Origin: Rhodococcus opacus
GTDB taxonomy: Bacteria > Actinomycetota > Actinomycetes > Mycobacteriales > Mycobacteriaceae
NCBI RefSeq assembly: GCF_012396235.1
Contig: NZ_JAAXPA010000031.1
Span: forward strand, 1-64,000
Length of the DNA stretch: 64,000 nucleotides
Reading direction: 5' to 3'
Shown here: piece after piece, positions 46,568 through 55,461 of the stretch
Layout of the letters: every line of letters starts with the position of its first letter
Position numbering within the stretch: the stretch's first letter is position 1
Made by a program: the position numbers and the translations under genes
Notes under the pieces: generated by a model
Database searches by the model: none
What the model was told of the DNA's origin: nothing
What the model saw: the letters and a program-made list of their open reading frames with translations, nothing else

Positions 46568-47490
46568 CAGTCGTCGCTCCGCATCACGATCCAGAGATAG
46601 AGGGCAATGAACACCAGCGAGATCACGAGCATGATCGTCGCCAGGGCCGAACCGAATCCGACCCGGCCCGCTTCGCCCACGACGTTGGCGGTGACGAGGG
46701 CGGAGATGAGTTCGAGTCCGTTGCGGCCCTTGTTGATCACCCACACGAGGTCGAAGGCGCGCAGGGCCTCGATGACGGTGATGACGATGATCAGCAGGTT
46801 GGTCGGCTTCATCAGGGGGAACACGATCCGGAAGAACGTGCGGATCGGGCCGGCGCCGTCCATGAGGGCTGCTTCGCGTACCGACGGGTCGATGGCTTTG
46901 AGACCGGCCAAGTACAGCAACATGATGTAGCCGGTGTGCCGCCAGCTCGCGGCGACCATGACGGCCCAGATGTTGACGTCGGGGTTGCCGAGCCAGTCGA
47001 CGTCCGTACCCAGGATGGTGTTGAGCACGCCGCCGTCGGTGGAGTAGATCAGCTGCCACACGAATCCGACGAGTGCCATCGACAACACCACGGGGATGTA
47101 GAAGATGCTCTGGTACAGCCGGCTTCCCTTCAGGCCCCGGTCGAGCAGGACGGCGAGGAAGATGCCGAGGATCGTCGGGAAGACGAACAGGAACGCCAGC
47201 CAGAGGACGTTGTTGTGGAGGGCCTGCTGGAACGGTGGGTACGCCTGGACGGCGTCGACGTAGTTCTGCGGGCCGATCCACTCGATGGTGGACGTGCCGC
47301 CGATGCCGTCCCAGCGTGCGAACGACAGGATCACCGTGAACACGGTGGGAATCCACACCAGCCCGATCACGATCGCGGCGGGTAGCCCGAGCATGACGGC
47401 GATGGTCCACCGGTCACCCCGGCTGCGCCGGACCTTCGGCGCCGGGATCCTGGGTTCGGCTCCGGCCTGGGGAGGAACTGTGCTGGTCAT
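46567..47490 (-). CDS. ABC sugar transporter permease (MalF/MsmF-like)
   Basis: A 307-residue CUT1 permease with about six helices and the EAA-type motif REAALMDGAGPIRTFFRIVFPLM (parts: REAALMDGAGPI, FRIVFPLM). A Gly/Trp-rich external loop (SFARWDGIGGTSTIEWIGPQNY, parts ARWDGIGG and EWIGPQNY) is typical. It follows the binding-protein gene and precedes the second permease, with overlapping stop and start codons, so all are made at similar levels. Expected to import an alpha- or beta-galactoside. Confidence 0.93.
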   Translation of the reverse strand: MTSTVPPQAGAEPRIPAPKVRRSRGDRWTIAVMLGLPAAIVIGLVWIPTVFTVILSFARWDGIGGTSTIEWIGPQNYVDAVQAYPPFQQALHNNVLWLAFLFVFPTILGIFLAVLLDRGLKGSRLYQSIFYIPVVLSMALVGFVWQLIYSTDGGVLNTILGTDVDWLGNPDVNIWAVMVAASWRHTGYIMLLYLAGLKAIDPSVREAALMDGAGPIRTFFRIVFPLMKPTNLLIIVITVIEALRAFDLVWVINKGRNGLELISALVTANVVGEAGRVGFGSALATIMLVISLVFIALYLWIVMRSDD

Positions 47491-47545
47491 GAATTCACCT
47501 GACCTGTCGGGACCGTGATGGTGGTCGTTGTCTTCTCGTGTGCTC

Positions 47546-48841
47546 TCATTGCCCGAACACCGCCGCCTTCTGACGCTCGATGCTGCGGACCAGGCCGTCG
47601 ACGTCGTTCGGGTTGCCCAGGAACTGCTGCATCGCCGGAATCATCACGACGGACGCGAAGTCGGGGCGGGTGTCCCGGTCGAGGAACTGGGTGATGGACC
47701 CCGCACCCTGGACGAGGGCGGCCGACTTCTGCACGAGCGGAGGGAAACTCGACAGATCGGCGTCACGGTGCGCGGGTATCGCCTGAGGGTCCTGCTTCGC
47801 GTACGCGACCGCGGCGTCGGCGCCGGTGAGGAAGGAGAGGAACTGCTGCGCGCCACCGAGGTTGCGCGGGTCCTTGCGCATCATGAATCCGTCCATGGGC
47901 GCCTCCACCGCCGAAGTGCCGACGGCGGAGTCGAGTTCGGGGAACGCGAAGAAGTCCAGATCCTCGCGGTCTGGCCCCGCGGGGAAGCTCTGTGCGACGA
48001 ACATGCCGGCCACCAGCATGCCGACCTCCTTGTTGAGGAGTGCCTGCTGCGCCTCGGACATCTTGCGGCCCAGCGGTTGCGGCTGGTGGAACGGCAGGAT
48101 CTCGCGCCACGTGTCGAACACCGACCGGACGCGGTTGTCGGTCCAGCTCACGTCGCCCGCGAGGAGGGAGCGGTGGAAGTCGACACCGTTGAGGCGCAGG
48201 TCGAGGTAGTCGAACGTGCCGAACGGCGGCCAGCCGTCGCGGACGCCGAATCCGATCGGGGTGAGTCCGTCGGCCTGCATGCGCTTGGACAGGGTCACCC
48301 ATTCGTCGAACGTCTTCGGCGGCGCGTAGCCGCGCTGCTGCCAGAGGCTGGGACGGTAGAACACGGCCCACGGGTAGTAGAAGAACGGGATCAGGTACTG
48401 CCGGCCGTCGGTTCCGGTGGACGCCTCGCGGAAACTGTCGCTGAAGCCGCTGCCGTGCGCTTGCCACACCGAGCTGACGTCGTCGACGAGTCCCTTGTCG
48501 GCGAAGTACTTCATGCGGTACCCCGACATCCAGGTGAAGACGTCGTCCGGGGTGCCCTGCAGGTAGTTGTTGACGTTCTCCTGGAACGAGGTGGAGTCGA
48601 CGGAGTTGATCCGCACGGCGCCGCCGGTTTGCTGCTGGAACATCCCGACGACGTCCTGGACGCCGAGTTTGGCGTTCTTGTCCGACAGCCGCGATCCGAG
48701 GGTGATCACGTGGGGGTCGACACCGCTCGTGCACCCGGACAGCAGGCCCGCCGTCGACAGGGCGCCCGCGGCGCCGAGCGCGGCCTTGAGAAAGGTGCGC
48801 CGGGAGGGTTGCCACGGGTGCGGCAGCTCGTTTCGGTTCAT
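47546..48841 (-). CDS. ABC sugar-binding lipoprotein (Tat-type signal)
   Basis: A 431-residue extracytoplasmic solute-binding protein of the CUT1 type. The N-terminus carries a twin-Arg motif RRTFLK followed by a hydrophobic core and lipobox LLSGC (Cys near residue 36), so it is probably a Tat-exported lipoprotein. The binding domain includes QGTPDDVFTWMSGYRM and FYYPWAVFYRPSLWQQRG, usual in sugar-binding proteins. Start at 48841 (MNRNELPHP) follows AAAGGG; an upstream in-frame start would cross the operator region. It heads the operon and probably sets substrate choice. Confidence 0.93.
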   Translation of the reverse strand: MNRNELPHPWQPSRRTFLKAALGAAGALSTAGLLSGCTSGVDPHVITLGSRLSDKNAKLGVQDVVGMFQQQTGGAVRINSVDSTSFQENVNNYLQGTPDDVFTWMSGYRMKYFADKGLVDDVSSVWQAHGSGFSDSFREASTGTDGRQYLIPFFYYPWAVFYRPSLWQQRGYAPPKTFDEWVTLSKRMQADGLTPIGFGVRDGWPPFGTFDYLDLRLNGVDFHRSLLAGDVSWTDNRVRSVFDTWREILPFHQPQPLGRKMSEAQQALLNKEVGMLVAGMFVAQSFPAGPDREDLDFFAFPELDSAVGTSAVEAPMDGFMMRKDPRNLGGAQQFLSFLTGADAAVAYAKQDPQAIPAHRDADLSSFPPLVQKSAALVQGAGSITQFLDRDTRPDFASVVMIPAMQQFLGNPNDVDGLVRSIERQKAAVFGQ

Positions 48842-48889
48842 GGTGCCCTTTTCGATTGAGTACCGGGGTGGTCGGAGTCGCTCACCACC

Positions 48890-48916
48890 TGATCGAAAAT
48901 CGAACAACTTCGATCA
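48890..48916. promoter_or_regulatory. DeoR-operator-like inverted repeat in the galactoside control region
   Basis: Perfect 8-bp arms TGATCGAA (48890-48897) and TTCGATCA (48909-48916) with 11 nt between; another CGAA lies inside. It is 49 bp upstream of the binding-protein ATG. The DeoR-family repressor encoded at 51166 is the natural candidate ligand; this is inference from proximity. Confidence 0.6.
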
Positions 48917-48938
48917 CTTTCGGGTGCTGTCGCCTCAC

Positions 48939-49020
48939 GCACTTACGTGATGCAGGTTACAAAATCACGCCGCACCGCGCATTGTCAACCAACCAGAAGC
49001 GCTTTCACCTGCGTAAGTGC
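48939..49020. promoter_or_regulatory. Inverted 9-bp repeats bracketing the shared galactoside promoter region
   Basis: GCACTTACG (48939-48947) and CGTAAGTGC (49012-49020) are inverted copies separated by 64 nt in the 225-bp intergenic region between the divergent operons. They could be paired sites for looping or two sites of one regulator. A LacI-type palindrome lies between them. Confidence 0.45.
48994..49007. promoter_or_regulatory. LacI-family-type palindrome in the galactoside control region
   Basis: CAGAAGCGCTTTCA has a perfect 8-bp core AAGCGCTT (48997-49004), the centre expected of LacI/GalR-family operators in actinobacterial sugar operons. No LacI-family gene is in the window, so the binder would act from elsewhere. 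Confidence 0.5.
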
Positions 49021-49066
49021 AGAAATGTTCATTCGTGTTGACTTTTGAACAGGGATCGGACAGATT

Positions 49067-51169
49067 GTGAGTATGCACACAGCGAGCGATTCCGGCGGGC
49101 GGCACCTGCGGTGGCCGACCCGGGGCATTTCCTTCGGCGGTGACTACAACCCCGAGCAGTGGCCGGAAGAGGTCTGGCAACGCGACGTCGAACTCATGCG
49201 CGAGGCTTGTGTCGACTTCGCCACCGTCGGCGTCTTCTCCTGGGCCCGGCTCCAGCCCACTCCGGACACGTGGGATTTCGGCTGGCTCGACCGCGTCCTC
49301 GACCTCCTGCACGACGGCGGCGTCCGCGTCGACCTGGCCACCGCGACCGCGTCCCCACCGCCGTGGCTCACGACCGCGCATCCCGAGGTCCGGCCCGTGG
49401 ACGAGCGTGGCTACCGGTACGAGATCGGCAGCAGGCAGACGTGGAGCCCGAGTTCCCCGATCTACCGCGACCGCTCCCTCGTCCTCGTCGAGAAGATGGC
49501 CACCCGATACGGCGGCCACCCCGCACTCGCGCTCTGGCACGTGTCGAACGAACTCGGCTGCCACAACTCACGCTGCTACTCCCCCGACAGCGCGCGGGCG
49601 TTCCGGCGGTGGCTGCAACGTCGCTACGGCGACCTCACCGAACTCAACCGGGCGTGGGGCACGACGTTCTGGAGCCAGCACTACAGCGACTGGAACGAAG
49701 TGGTGCCGCCCGCCGCGAGCACGACGTTCGGCAATCCCACGCATCTGCTGGACTGGCGCCGGTTCTGCTCGGACGCCCTCCTCGACCAGTACCTCGCCGA
49801 GCGGGAGGTGCTGCGGCGCATCACCCCCGACATCCCGGTCACCACCAACTTCATGGTGGGCATGGGCTCACCGCAGTCGCTCGCCGGCGACATGAACTAC
49901 GCGCAGTGGGCACCCGAACAGGACCTGGTGTCCACCGACCACTACCTGGTGGGGCCGGCGACGGGCGACGGCGCCACCCACCACCGGCTGTCGTTCTCGG
50001 CCGACCTGACGCGCGGTATCGCCGGCTCACGGCCGTGGCTGCTGATGGAACATTCGACGAGCGCCGTCAACTGGCAGCCGGTCAACCGGGCGAAGACACC
50101 CGGAGAGATGCTGCGCAACTCTCTCGCCCACGTCGCCCGCGGCGCGGACGGTATCGCCTTCTTCCAGTTCCGCGCATCCGACGCGGGTGCGGAGAAGTTC
50201 CATTCCGCCCTGGTTCCGCACGCGGGCACCGACTCCGCGCGATGGCGGGAAGTCGTCCAGCTCGGCGCCGTGCTGCGCCGCCTCGAACCGGTGGCCGGCA
50301 GCCGCGTCGAGGCCCCGGTGGGTGTGTTGTTCGACTGGGAGTCGCAGTGGGCGTGCGAGCAGGACGGGCACCCGTCCCGGTTGATGCAGCCCATGGCGAT
50401 CGCCGAACGCGCCCACCACGCCTTCTCCGGCGTCACGTGTGACGTGATCCCCGCGGACGCCGACCTGAGCCGGTACGCCGACCTGAGCCGGTACGCCGTG
50501 GTGGTCGTTCCGGCCGTGTACCTGTGCAGCGACGAGGACGCCGCGCGCATCGAGGCCGCGGCCCGCGCCGGCGCCCAGGTGCTGGTCACCGCATTCTCCG
50601 GGATCGCGGACCGCGACGATCACATCCGGCTCGGCGGCTACCCCGGGGCGTTCCGCGACCTGCTGGGTGTCCGCACCGAGGAGTTCTTCCCGCTCGGCGC
50701 GGACGAGACCGTCGCCCTCGACGACGGCACTGCGGCCCGCATCTGGACCGAGTATCTGACGGTGTCCGAGGACGTGGAGGTACTCGCCCGCCACACCGAG
50801 GGGCACCTCCAGGGTGTGCCCGCCCTCACCCGGCGTCCGGTCGGCGACGGCGCCGCCTGGTATCTCGCCACCGTCCCCGACACGCAGAGCTGGACGAGGA
50901 TCGCCGAAGCGATCTGCGCCGCAGCCGGTCTCGACCTCCACGCTGGGCAGCACGCCGACGTGGAGATCGTGCGCAGGCGGGGCGAGAACGGGTCGTGGCT
51001 GTTCGTCCTCAACCACACGACCGAGAAGGTGACCGTCGAGGTGTCCGGCACCGACCTCGTCACCGAACGGGTGGTCGACGGACCGCTCACGCTGGAACCC
51101 GGCAGCTGTGCTGTGATTCGCGAAGACAGCGCCGACACCGGCGCCCGGACCCGAAAGGCGGACGCATGA
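49067..51169 (+). CDS. Beta-galactosidase, glycoside hydrolase family 42
   Basis: A 700-residue cytoplasmic GH42 enzyme. The catalytic barrel has GGDYNPEQWPEEVWQRDV near the N-terminus, the acid/base Glu in LWHVSNELGCHNSRC (about residue 165) and the nucleophile Glu in WLLMEHSTSAVNWQ (about residue 328). A trimerisation domain and a C-terminal beta domain follow. Residues about 467-479 contain a tandem duplication (ADLSRY twice) caused by an 18-bp exact DNA repeat. Start GTG at 49067; an ATG at 49073 is also possible. It is first in the operon with the DeoR repressor, galT, galK, ABC ATPase and galE. Confidence 0.95.
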   Translation: MSMHTASDSGGRHLRWPTRGISFGGDYNPEQWPEEVWQRDVELMREACVDFATVGVFSWARLQPTPDTWDFGWLDRVLDLLHDGGVRVDLATATASPPPWLTTAHPEVRPVDERGYRYEIGSRQTWSPSSPIYRDRSLVLVEKMATRYGGHPALALWHVSNELGCHNSRCYSPDSARAFRRWLQRRYGDLTELNRAWGTTFWSQHYSDWNEVVPPAASTTFGNPTHLLDWRRFCSDALLDQYLAEREVLRRITPDIPVTTNFMVGMGSPQSLAGDMNYAQWAPEQDLVSTDHYLVGPATGDGATHHRLSFSADLTRGIAGSRPWLLMEHSTSAVNWQPVNRAKTPGEMLRNSLAHVARGADGIAFFQFRASDAGAEKFHSALVPHAGTDSARWREVVQLGAVLRRLEPVAGSRVEAPVGVLFDWESQWACEQDGHPSRLMQPMAIAERAHHAFSGVTCDVIPADADLSRYADLSRYAVVVVPAVYLCSDEDAARIEAAARAGAQVLVTAFSGIADRDDHIRLGGYPGAFRDLLGVRTEEFFPLGADETVALDDGTAARIWTEYLTVSEDVEVLARHTEGHLQGVPALTRRPVGDGAAWYLATVPDTQSWTRIAEAICAAAGLDLHAGQHADVEIVRRRGENGSWLFVLNHTTEKVTVEVSGTDLVTERVVDGPLTLEPGSCAVIREDSADTGARTRKADA
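50462..50497 (+). repeat. 18-bp exact tandem duplication inside the beta-galactosidase gene
   Basis: GACCTGAGCCGGTACGCC occurs twice in direct succession (50462-50479 and 50480-50497). It is in frame and adds six residues. Being exact at the DNA level, it looks recent. Confidence 0.95.
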
Positions 51170-51972
51170 TGCTCGCTCGTCAGCGCCAGCAGGTGATCCT
51201 CGACGAGGTCACCTCCCGCGGTGCGGTGAAGGTCGTCGACCTCGGCGCGACACTCGGGGTCTCCGACATGACCATCCGGCGCGACATCAACGAACTCGTC
51301 GAGCAGGGTCTCGTCGAGCGGGTGCACGGCGGGGTCACCCTGCCGCGGTCGGCGAGTGTGCACGAACCGGGGTTCTCGGCGAAGTCCGAACTCGACCGCG
51401 AGGCCAAGCAGGCCATCGCCCGCGCCGCCGCCCGGCTGGTGCGCCCGGGCACGTCGGTGGGCATCTCCGGCGGCACCACCACGCACGCCCTCGCCCGCGA
51501 ACTCCTCGACGTCCCCGACATCACCGTCGTCACCAATTCGCTGCCCGTCGCCGACGCGTTCCACGAGGGTGGCCGCGACGACCAGACCATCCTCCTGACC
51601 GGTGGTCAGCGCACGCCGTCCTTCGCTCTGGTCGGGCCGCTCACGGTCGCCGCGCTGCGCGGCATCCACGTGGACATGCTGTTCCTGGGGACGCACGGGA
51701 TGGGGATCGACTCGGGACTTACCTGCCCCAATTTGATGGAAGCACAGACCAATCAGGCGCTCGTCGCGTCGTCGCGGCGGGTCGTGGTGCTCGCCGACCA
51801 CACGAAGTGGGGTGTGACCGCGTTGGCGAACACGATCCCGCTGTCCGACGTCGACATCCTCATCACCGACGCCGGGCTCGAGCGCGCCGCCCAGGAATCT
51901 CTTGCCGACCACGTCGGCGATCTCGTGGTGACACGGGAGAACCGGGAAGGACTCGTCGATGACCGTGCGTGA
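51166..51972 (+). CDS. DeoR-family transcriptional repressor
   Basis: A 268-residue DeoR protein. The N-terminal helix-turn-helix is RQQVILDEVTSRGAVKVVDL then LGVSDMTIRRDINELVEQGLVERVHGG, the classical DeoR signature (part: SDMTIRRDINEL). The C-terminal DeoR sensor domain includes ISGGTTTHALARELLD and VVLADHTKWG, which bind phosphorylated sugars. Its start overlaps the beta-galactosidase stop (ATGA) and galT overlaps its 3' end by 14 nt. It likely controls the divergent locus through the TGATCGAA repeat, sensing a galactose or tagatose phosphate. Confidence 0.93.
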   Translation: MMLARQRQQVILDEVTSRGAVKVVDLGATLGVSDMTIRRDINELVEQGLVERVHGGVTLPRSASVHEPGFSAKSELDREAKQAIARAAARLVRPGTSVGISGGTTTHALARELLDVPDITVVTNSLPVADAFHEGGRDDQTILLTGGQRTPSFALVGPLTVAALRGIHVDMLFLGTHGMGIDSGLTCPNLMEAQTNQALVASSRRVVVLADHTKWGVTALANTIPLSDVDILITDAGLERAAQESLADHVGDLVVTRENREGLVDDRA

Positions 51973-53125
51973 CGAACAGGAGGCGCGGGAGACCGGCACA
52001 CGGCTCCGGATGCGCAAGACCCGGACGACCCTCGCGGACGGCCGCGAACTGATCTACTTCGACGACTCCGAGCCGTATGTGTCGGGCGGCGCCACCCGCG
52101 AGTTGGTGGATTCACGGCCGCTGCCGCCGGCGGTGTCGCAGTCGCAGATGCGCTTCGACGTGCTCACCGGGGAGTGGGTGGTCATCGCCGCCCAGCGGAT
52201 GGACCGCACGTTCCTGCCGCCGCCGGACGCGTCGCCGCTCGCCCCGAGCATGCCGGGCAAGGCGCCCACGGAGATTCCGGCCGACGACTACGACGTGGTG
52301 GTGTTCGAGAACCGCTTCCCGTCGCTGGCGACGGGCGCCGCCGAGCAGGACCTTCCGGACTGCGTCGACGGAGAAGCGTTGTGGCCGTTGGCACCGGGGG
52401 CGGGCAGGTGCGAGGTCGTGTGCTTCACCAGCAACCCGGATGCCGCGTTCTCCACCCTGAACGTCGACCGGGTCCGCACCGTCGTCGACGTCTGGGCCGA
52501 CCGCACCGCCGACCTGTCGGCGCTGCCGGGGGTCCGGCAGGTGTTCTGCTTCGAGAACCGGGGCAAGGAAATCGGCGTCACCCTGACCCATCCGCACGGG
52601 CAGATCTACGCCTACCCGTACCTGCCGCCCCGCACGGACGCGCTGATCCGGCGCTCCCGCGAGCACTTCGAGAGCACCGGGCGACTACTGCTCGCCGATG
52701 TCCTCGACGCCGAAACACGATCCGGCAGGCGCGTGGTCCTGGCCGCCGAGCACTGGACCGCATACGTTCCCGCCGCCTCGCGCTGGCCGCTGGAGGTGCA
52801 TCTCGCACCGCACCGCGACGTCCGTGACCTCACCGAACTGTCCGACGACGAGCGCGACGAACTCGCCCACGTCTATCTCGAACTGCTGCGCCGGGTCGAC
52901 CGGTTCTTCGACGGCGTCGACGCCGTGCCCTACATCGCCGCGTGGCACCAGGCGCCCGTCGGAGAGGACCGTCCGCTCGGACGCCTGCACCTGCAACTGT
53001 TCTCGATGATGCGTTCCCCCGGCCGGATGAAGTACCTGGCGGGATCCGAGTCCGGGATGGGGGCGTGGGTCAACGACACCACCCCCGAGCGCATCGCCGA
53101 CCGGCTGCGGGAGGTGGCGTCGTGA
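51959..53125 (+). CDS. galT: Galactose-1-phosphate uridylyltransferase
   Basis: A 388-residue Leloir-pathway enzyme that swaps UMP between UDP-glucose and galactose-1-phosphate. The active-site HPHGQ is seen in TLTHPHGQIYAYPY (about residue 210), where the second His is uridylylated. The N-terminal half has RFDVLTGEWVVIAAQRM and VVVFENRFPSL. It has an unusual N-terminal extension of about 40 residues (RRKTRTTLADGRELIYFDD-like, part TRTTLADGRELIYFDD), common in actinobacterial GalT. It overlaps deoR (14 nt) and galK (GTGA). Confidence 0.96.
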   Translation: MTVRDEQEARETGTRLRMRKTRTTLADGRELIYFDDSEPYVSGGATRELVDSRPLPPAVSQSQMRFDVLTGEWVVIAAQRMDRTFLPPPDASPLAPSMPGKAPTEIPADDYDVVVFENRFPSLATGAAEQDLPDCVDGEALWPLAPGAGRCEVVCFTSNPDAAFSTLNVDRVRTVVDVWADRTADLSALPGVRQVFCFENRGKEIGVTLTHPHGQIYAYPYLPPRTDALIRRSREHFESTGRLLLADVLDAETRSGRRVVLAAEHWTAYVPAASRWPLEVHLAPHRDVRDLTELSDDERDELAHVYLELLRRVDRFFDGVDAVPYIAAWHQAPVGEDRPLGRLHLQLFSMMRSPGRMKYLAGSESGMGAWVNDTTPERIADRLREVAS

Positions 53126-54312
53126 GTGCGCCGCAGTGGGTCACCCCCGTCGACCCCGACGCGGTCGCAGGTACCGCCGAGGCGATGTTCCGCAGCACGT
53201 TCGGCGGCGCCGCGGACGGCGTCTGGACTGCACCAGGCCGGGTCAACCTCATCGGTGAGCACGTCGACTACGCCGGCGGACTGGTACTGCCGTTCGCCCT
53301 CCCCTACGTGACCGTCGTCGCCGTCCGAGTACGCGACGACGGGATCCTGCACGCCGTGTCCACGCACACCGGCGAGTCCTGGCACGGTCCGCTCGACGAC
53401 GTCGCCCCGGGCCACCCGGCCGGCTGGGCCGCGTACGTCGCCGGGGTGGTGTGGGCGCTACGCCGGTCCGGACATCTCACGGCGGGAACCGGTTTCGACG
53501 TGGCGGTGCATTCGACGGTCCCCGTCGGCTCCGGGCTGTCGAGTTCGGCCGCGCTCGAGTGCGCGTTCGCGCTCGCCGTCGCCGACCTCGCCGGCCTGCC
53601 CACGGACGACTCCGGCCGCCGACAACTGATCACCGCGTCCATCCTCGCGGAGAACGAGATCGCCGGCGCGTCCACCGGCGGCATGGACCAGTCGGTCGCG
53701 ATGCTCGCCCGCCCCGGCCACGCCCTGCTCCTCGACTGCCGCGGCGGCGCGACCCGGCACGTTCCACTCGACTTCGACGCCGCAGGCGCCCGACTGGTCG
53801 TCATCGACACCAACGCGCCGCACCGGCTGGTCGACGGCCAGTACGGCAACCGGCGCGCCACCGTCGAGAAGGCCTGCGCCGACCTCGGCGTCGCCACCCT
53901 GCGCGACGTCGCCGACGTCGACGCGGCCGTCGCGGCGCTGAGTTCCCCGGCAGCGCAGCGGGTCCGGCACGTGCTCGGCGAGATCCATCGCGTCCGGGAG
54001 GTCGCCGACCTGCTCGACCGCGGCCGGATCACCGACATCGGCGACGCCCTGAACCGCTCGCACGCCTCGTTGCGCGACGACTACGAGGTCAGCTCCGTCG
54101 AACTCGACTCCGCCGTCGAGGCCGCCCTCGAGGCCGGCGCCTGGGGTGCGCGGATGACCGGTGGCGGCTTCGGCGGCTCCGCGATCGCCCTCGTTCCGGC
54201 CGACCGGATCGACGCCGTCGTCGAGAACGTCGCCCGACGCGCCGACACCGCCGGCCTGCCGGTCCCCCAGTTCCTGCACGCCGAGCCGTCGGGCTCGGCA
54301 CACCGACTCTGA
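53122..54312 (+). CDS. galK: Galactokinase
   Basis: A 396-residue GHMP kinase. The galactokinase signature GRVNLIGEHVDYAGG is near residue 34, the ATP loop PVGSGLSSSAALE near 135, and the late MTGGGFGGSAIAL near 350. It phosphorylates galactose at C1. The GTG start overlaps the galT stop (GTGA). The frame is also open upstream into galT but the conserved start rules that out. Followed after 28 bp by the ABC ATPase. Confidence 0.96.
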   Translation: MSAPQWVTPVDPDAVAGTAEAMFRSTFGGAADGVWTAPGRVNLIGEHVDYAGGLVLPFALPYVTVVAVRVRDDGILHAVSTHTGESWHGPLDDVAPGHPAGWAAYVAGVVWALRRSGHLTAGTGFDVAVHSTVPVGSGLSSSAALECAFALAVADLAGLPTDDSGRRQLITASILAENEIAGASTGGMDQSVAMLARPGHALLLDCRGGATRHVPLDFDAAGARLVVIDTNAPHRLVDGQYGNRRATVEKACADLGVATLRDVADVDAAVAALSSPAAQRVRHVLGEIHRVREVADLLDRGRITDIGDALNRSHASLRDDYEVSSVELDSAVEAALEAGAWGARMTGGGFGGSAIALVPADRIDAVVENVARRADTAGLPVPQFLHAEPSGSAHRL

Positions 54313-54340
54313 GATCCCCTTCCACGACCAGGAGAACACC

Positions 54341-55423
54341 ATGGCACGAGTCACGTACGACGCAGCCACCAAGATGTACCCCGGTTCCGATGTGCCGGCC
54401 GTCGATTCGCTGAACCTCGACATCGAGGACGGCGAATTCCTCGTCCTCGTCGGCCCCTCCGGGTGCGGCAAGTCGACGTCGCTGCGGATGCTGGCCGGTC
54501 TCGAGAACGTCGACTACGGTGCCATCCGCATCGGCGAACGCGACGTCACCGCCCTCGCACCGAAGGAACGGGACATCGCGATGGTGTTCCAGAACTACGC
54601 GCTGTACCCCCACATGACGGTCGCGAAGAACATGGGCTTCGCCCTCGAGATCGCCGGCATGGACAAGAGTGAGATCGGCCGCCGCGTCGAGGAGGCCGCG
54701 AAGATCCTCGATCTCGGCGACTACCTGAACCGCAAGCCGAAGGCACTCTCCGGTGGGCAGCGCCAGCGTGTCGCGATGGGCCGGGCGATCGTCCGCGACC
54801 CGCAGGTGTTCCTCATGGACGAACCGCTGTCGAACCTCGACGCGAAACTGCGGGTGCAGACCCGCACCCAGATCTCGCTGTTGCAGCGCCGGCTGGGCAC
54901 CACCACCGTGTACGTCACCCACGATCAGGTGGAGGCCATGACCATGGGCGACCGTGTGGCGGTCATGAAAGCGGGCATCCTGCAGCAGTGCGCGAGCCCG
55001 AAGACGCTGTACGAGAAGCCGGTCAACAGCTTCGTCGCCGGGTTCATCGGGTCGCCGGCCATGAACCTGTTCGAGGTCGACGTCGTGAACAGCGCCGCCC
55101 GGATCGGTTCGCTGTCGACGCCGATCGAGCGGTCGGTGCTGGGCGCCCTGGACACCGGCCGGGTCGTCGTCGGTGTCCGCCCGGAGGCGTGGACCGTGTC
55201 CGACCAGGGCACCACGGTGAAGGTCGATGTGGTCGAGGAACTCGGCGCGGACGCCTACATCTACGGGCGCATCGTCCGCGACGGCGAACTCGGCGGACAC
55301 GACATCGTCGCGCGCGTCGGCGACTCCGTCTCCCCGGCCAAGGGCGAGGTGATCCGGCTGGCACCGGACCGGGCTCGCCTGCACTACTTCTCGCCCACGA
55401 CAGGTGCGCGACTCGGCGACTGA
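54341..55423 (+). CDS. ABC sugar transporter ATPase (MsmK/UgpC type)
   Basis: A 360-residue ATPase. Walker [11 protein letters not shown] loop [14 protein letters not shown] signature [14 protein letters not shown] and Walker [14 protein letters not shown], followed by the regulatory TOBE/MalK-type C-terminal domain (residues 240-360, [10 protein letters not shown]). It energises CUT1 permeases; the two permeases of this locus (45632, 46567) are in the divergent arm and lack their own ATPase. GGAGAACACC precedes the ATG. Sitting between galK and galE is unusual for a transporter ATPase. Confidence 0.95.
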   Translation: MARVTYDAATKMYPGSDVPAVDSLNLDIEDGEFLVLVGPSGCGKSTSLRMLAGLENVDYGAIRIGERDVTALAPKERDIAMVFQNYALYPHMTVAKNMGFALEIAGMDKSEIGRRVEEAAKILDLGDYLNRKPKALSGGQRQRVAMGRAIVRDPQVFLMDEPLSNLDAKLRVQTRTQISLLQRRLGTTTVYVTHDQVEAMTMGDRVAVMKAGILQQCASPKTLYEKPVNSFVAGFIGSPAMNLFEVDVVNSAARIGSLSTPIERSVLGALDTGRVVVGVRPEAWTVSDQGTTVKVDVVEELGADAYIYGRIVRDGELGGHDIVARVGDSVSPAKGEVIRLAPDRARLHYFSPTTGARLGD

Positions 55424-55461
55424 GCGAACCGAGCCCCCACCGCCGAACCGAAGGAACAACA

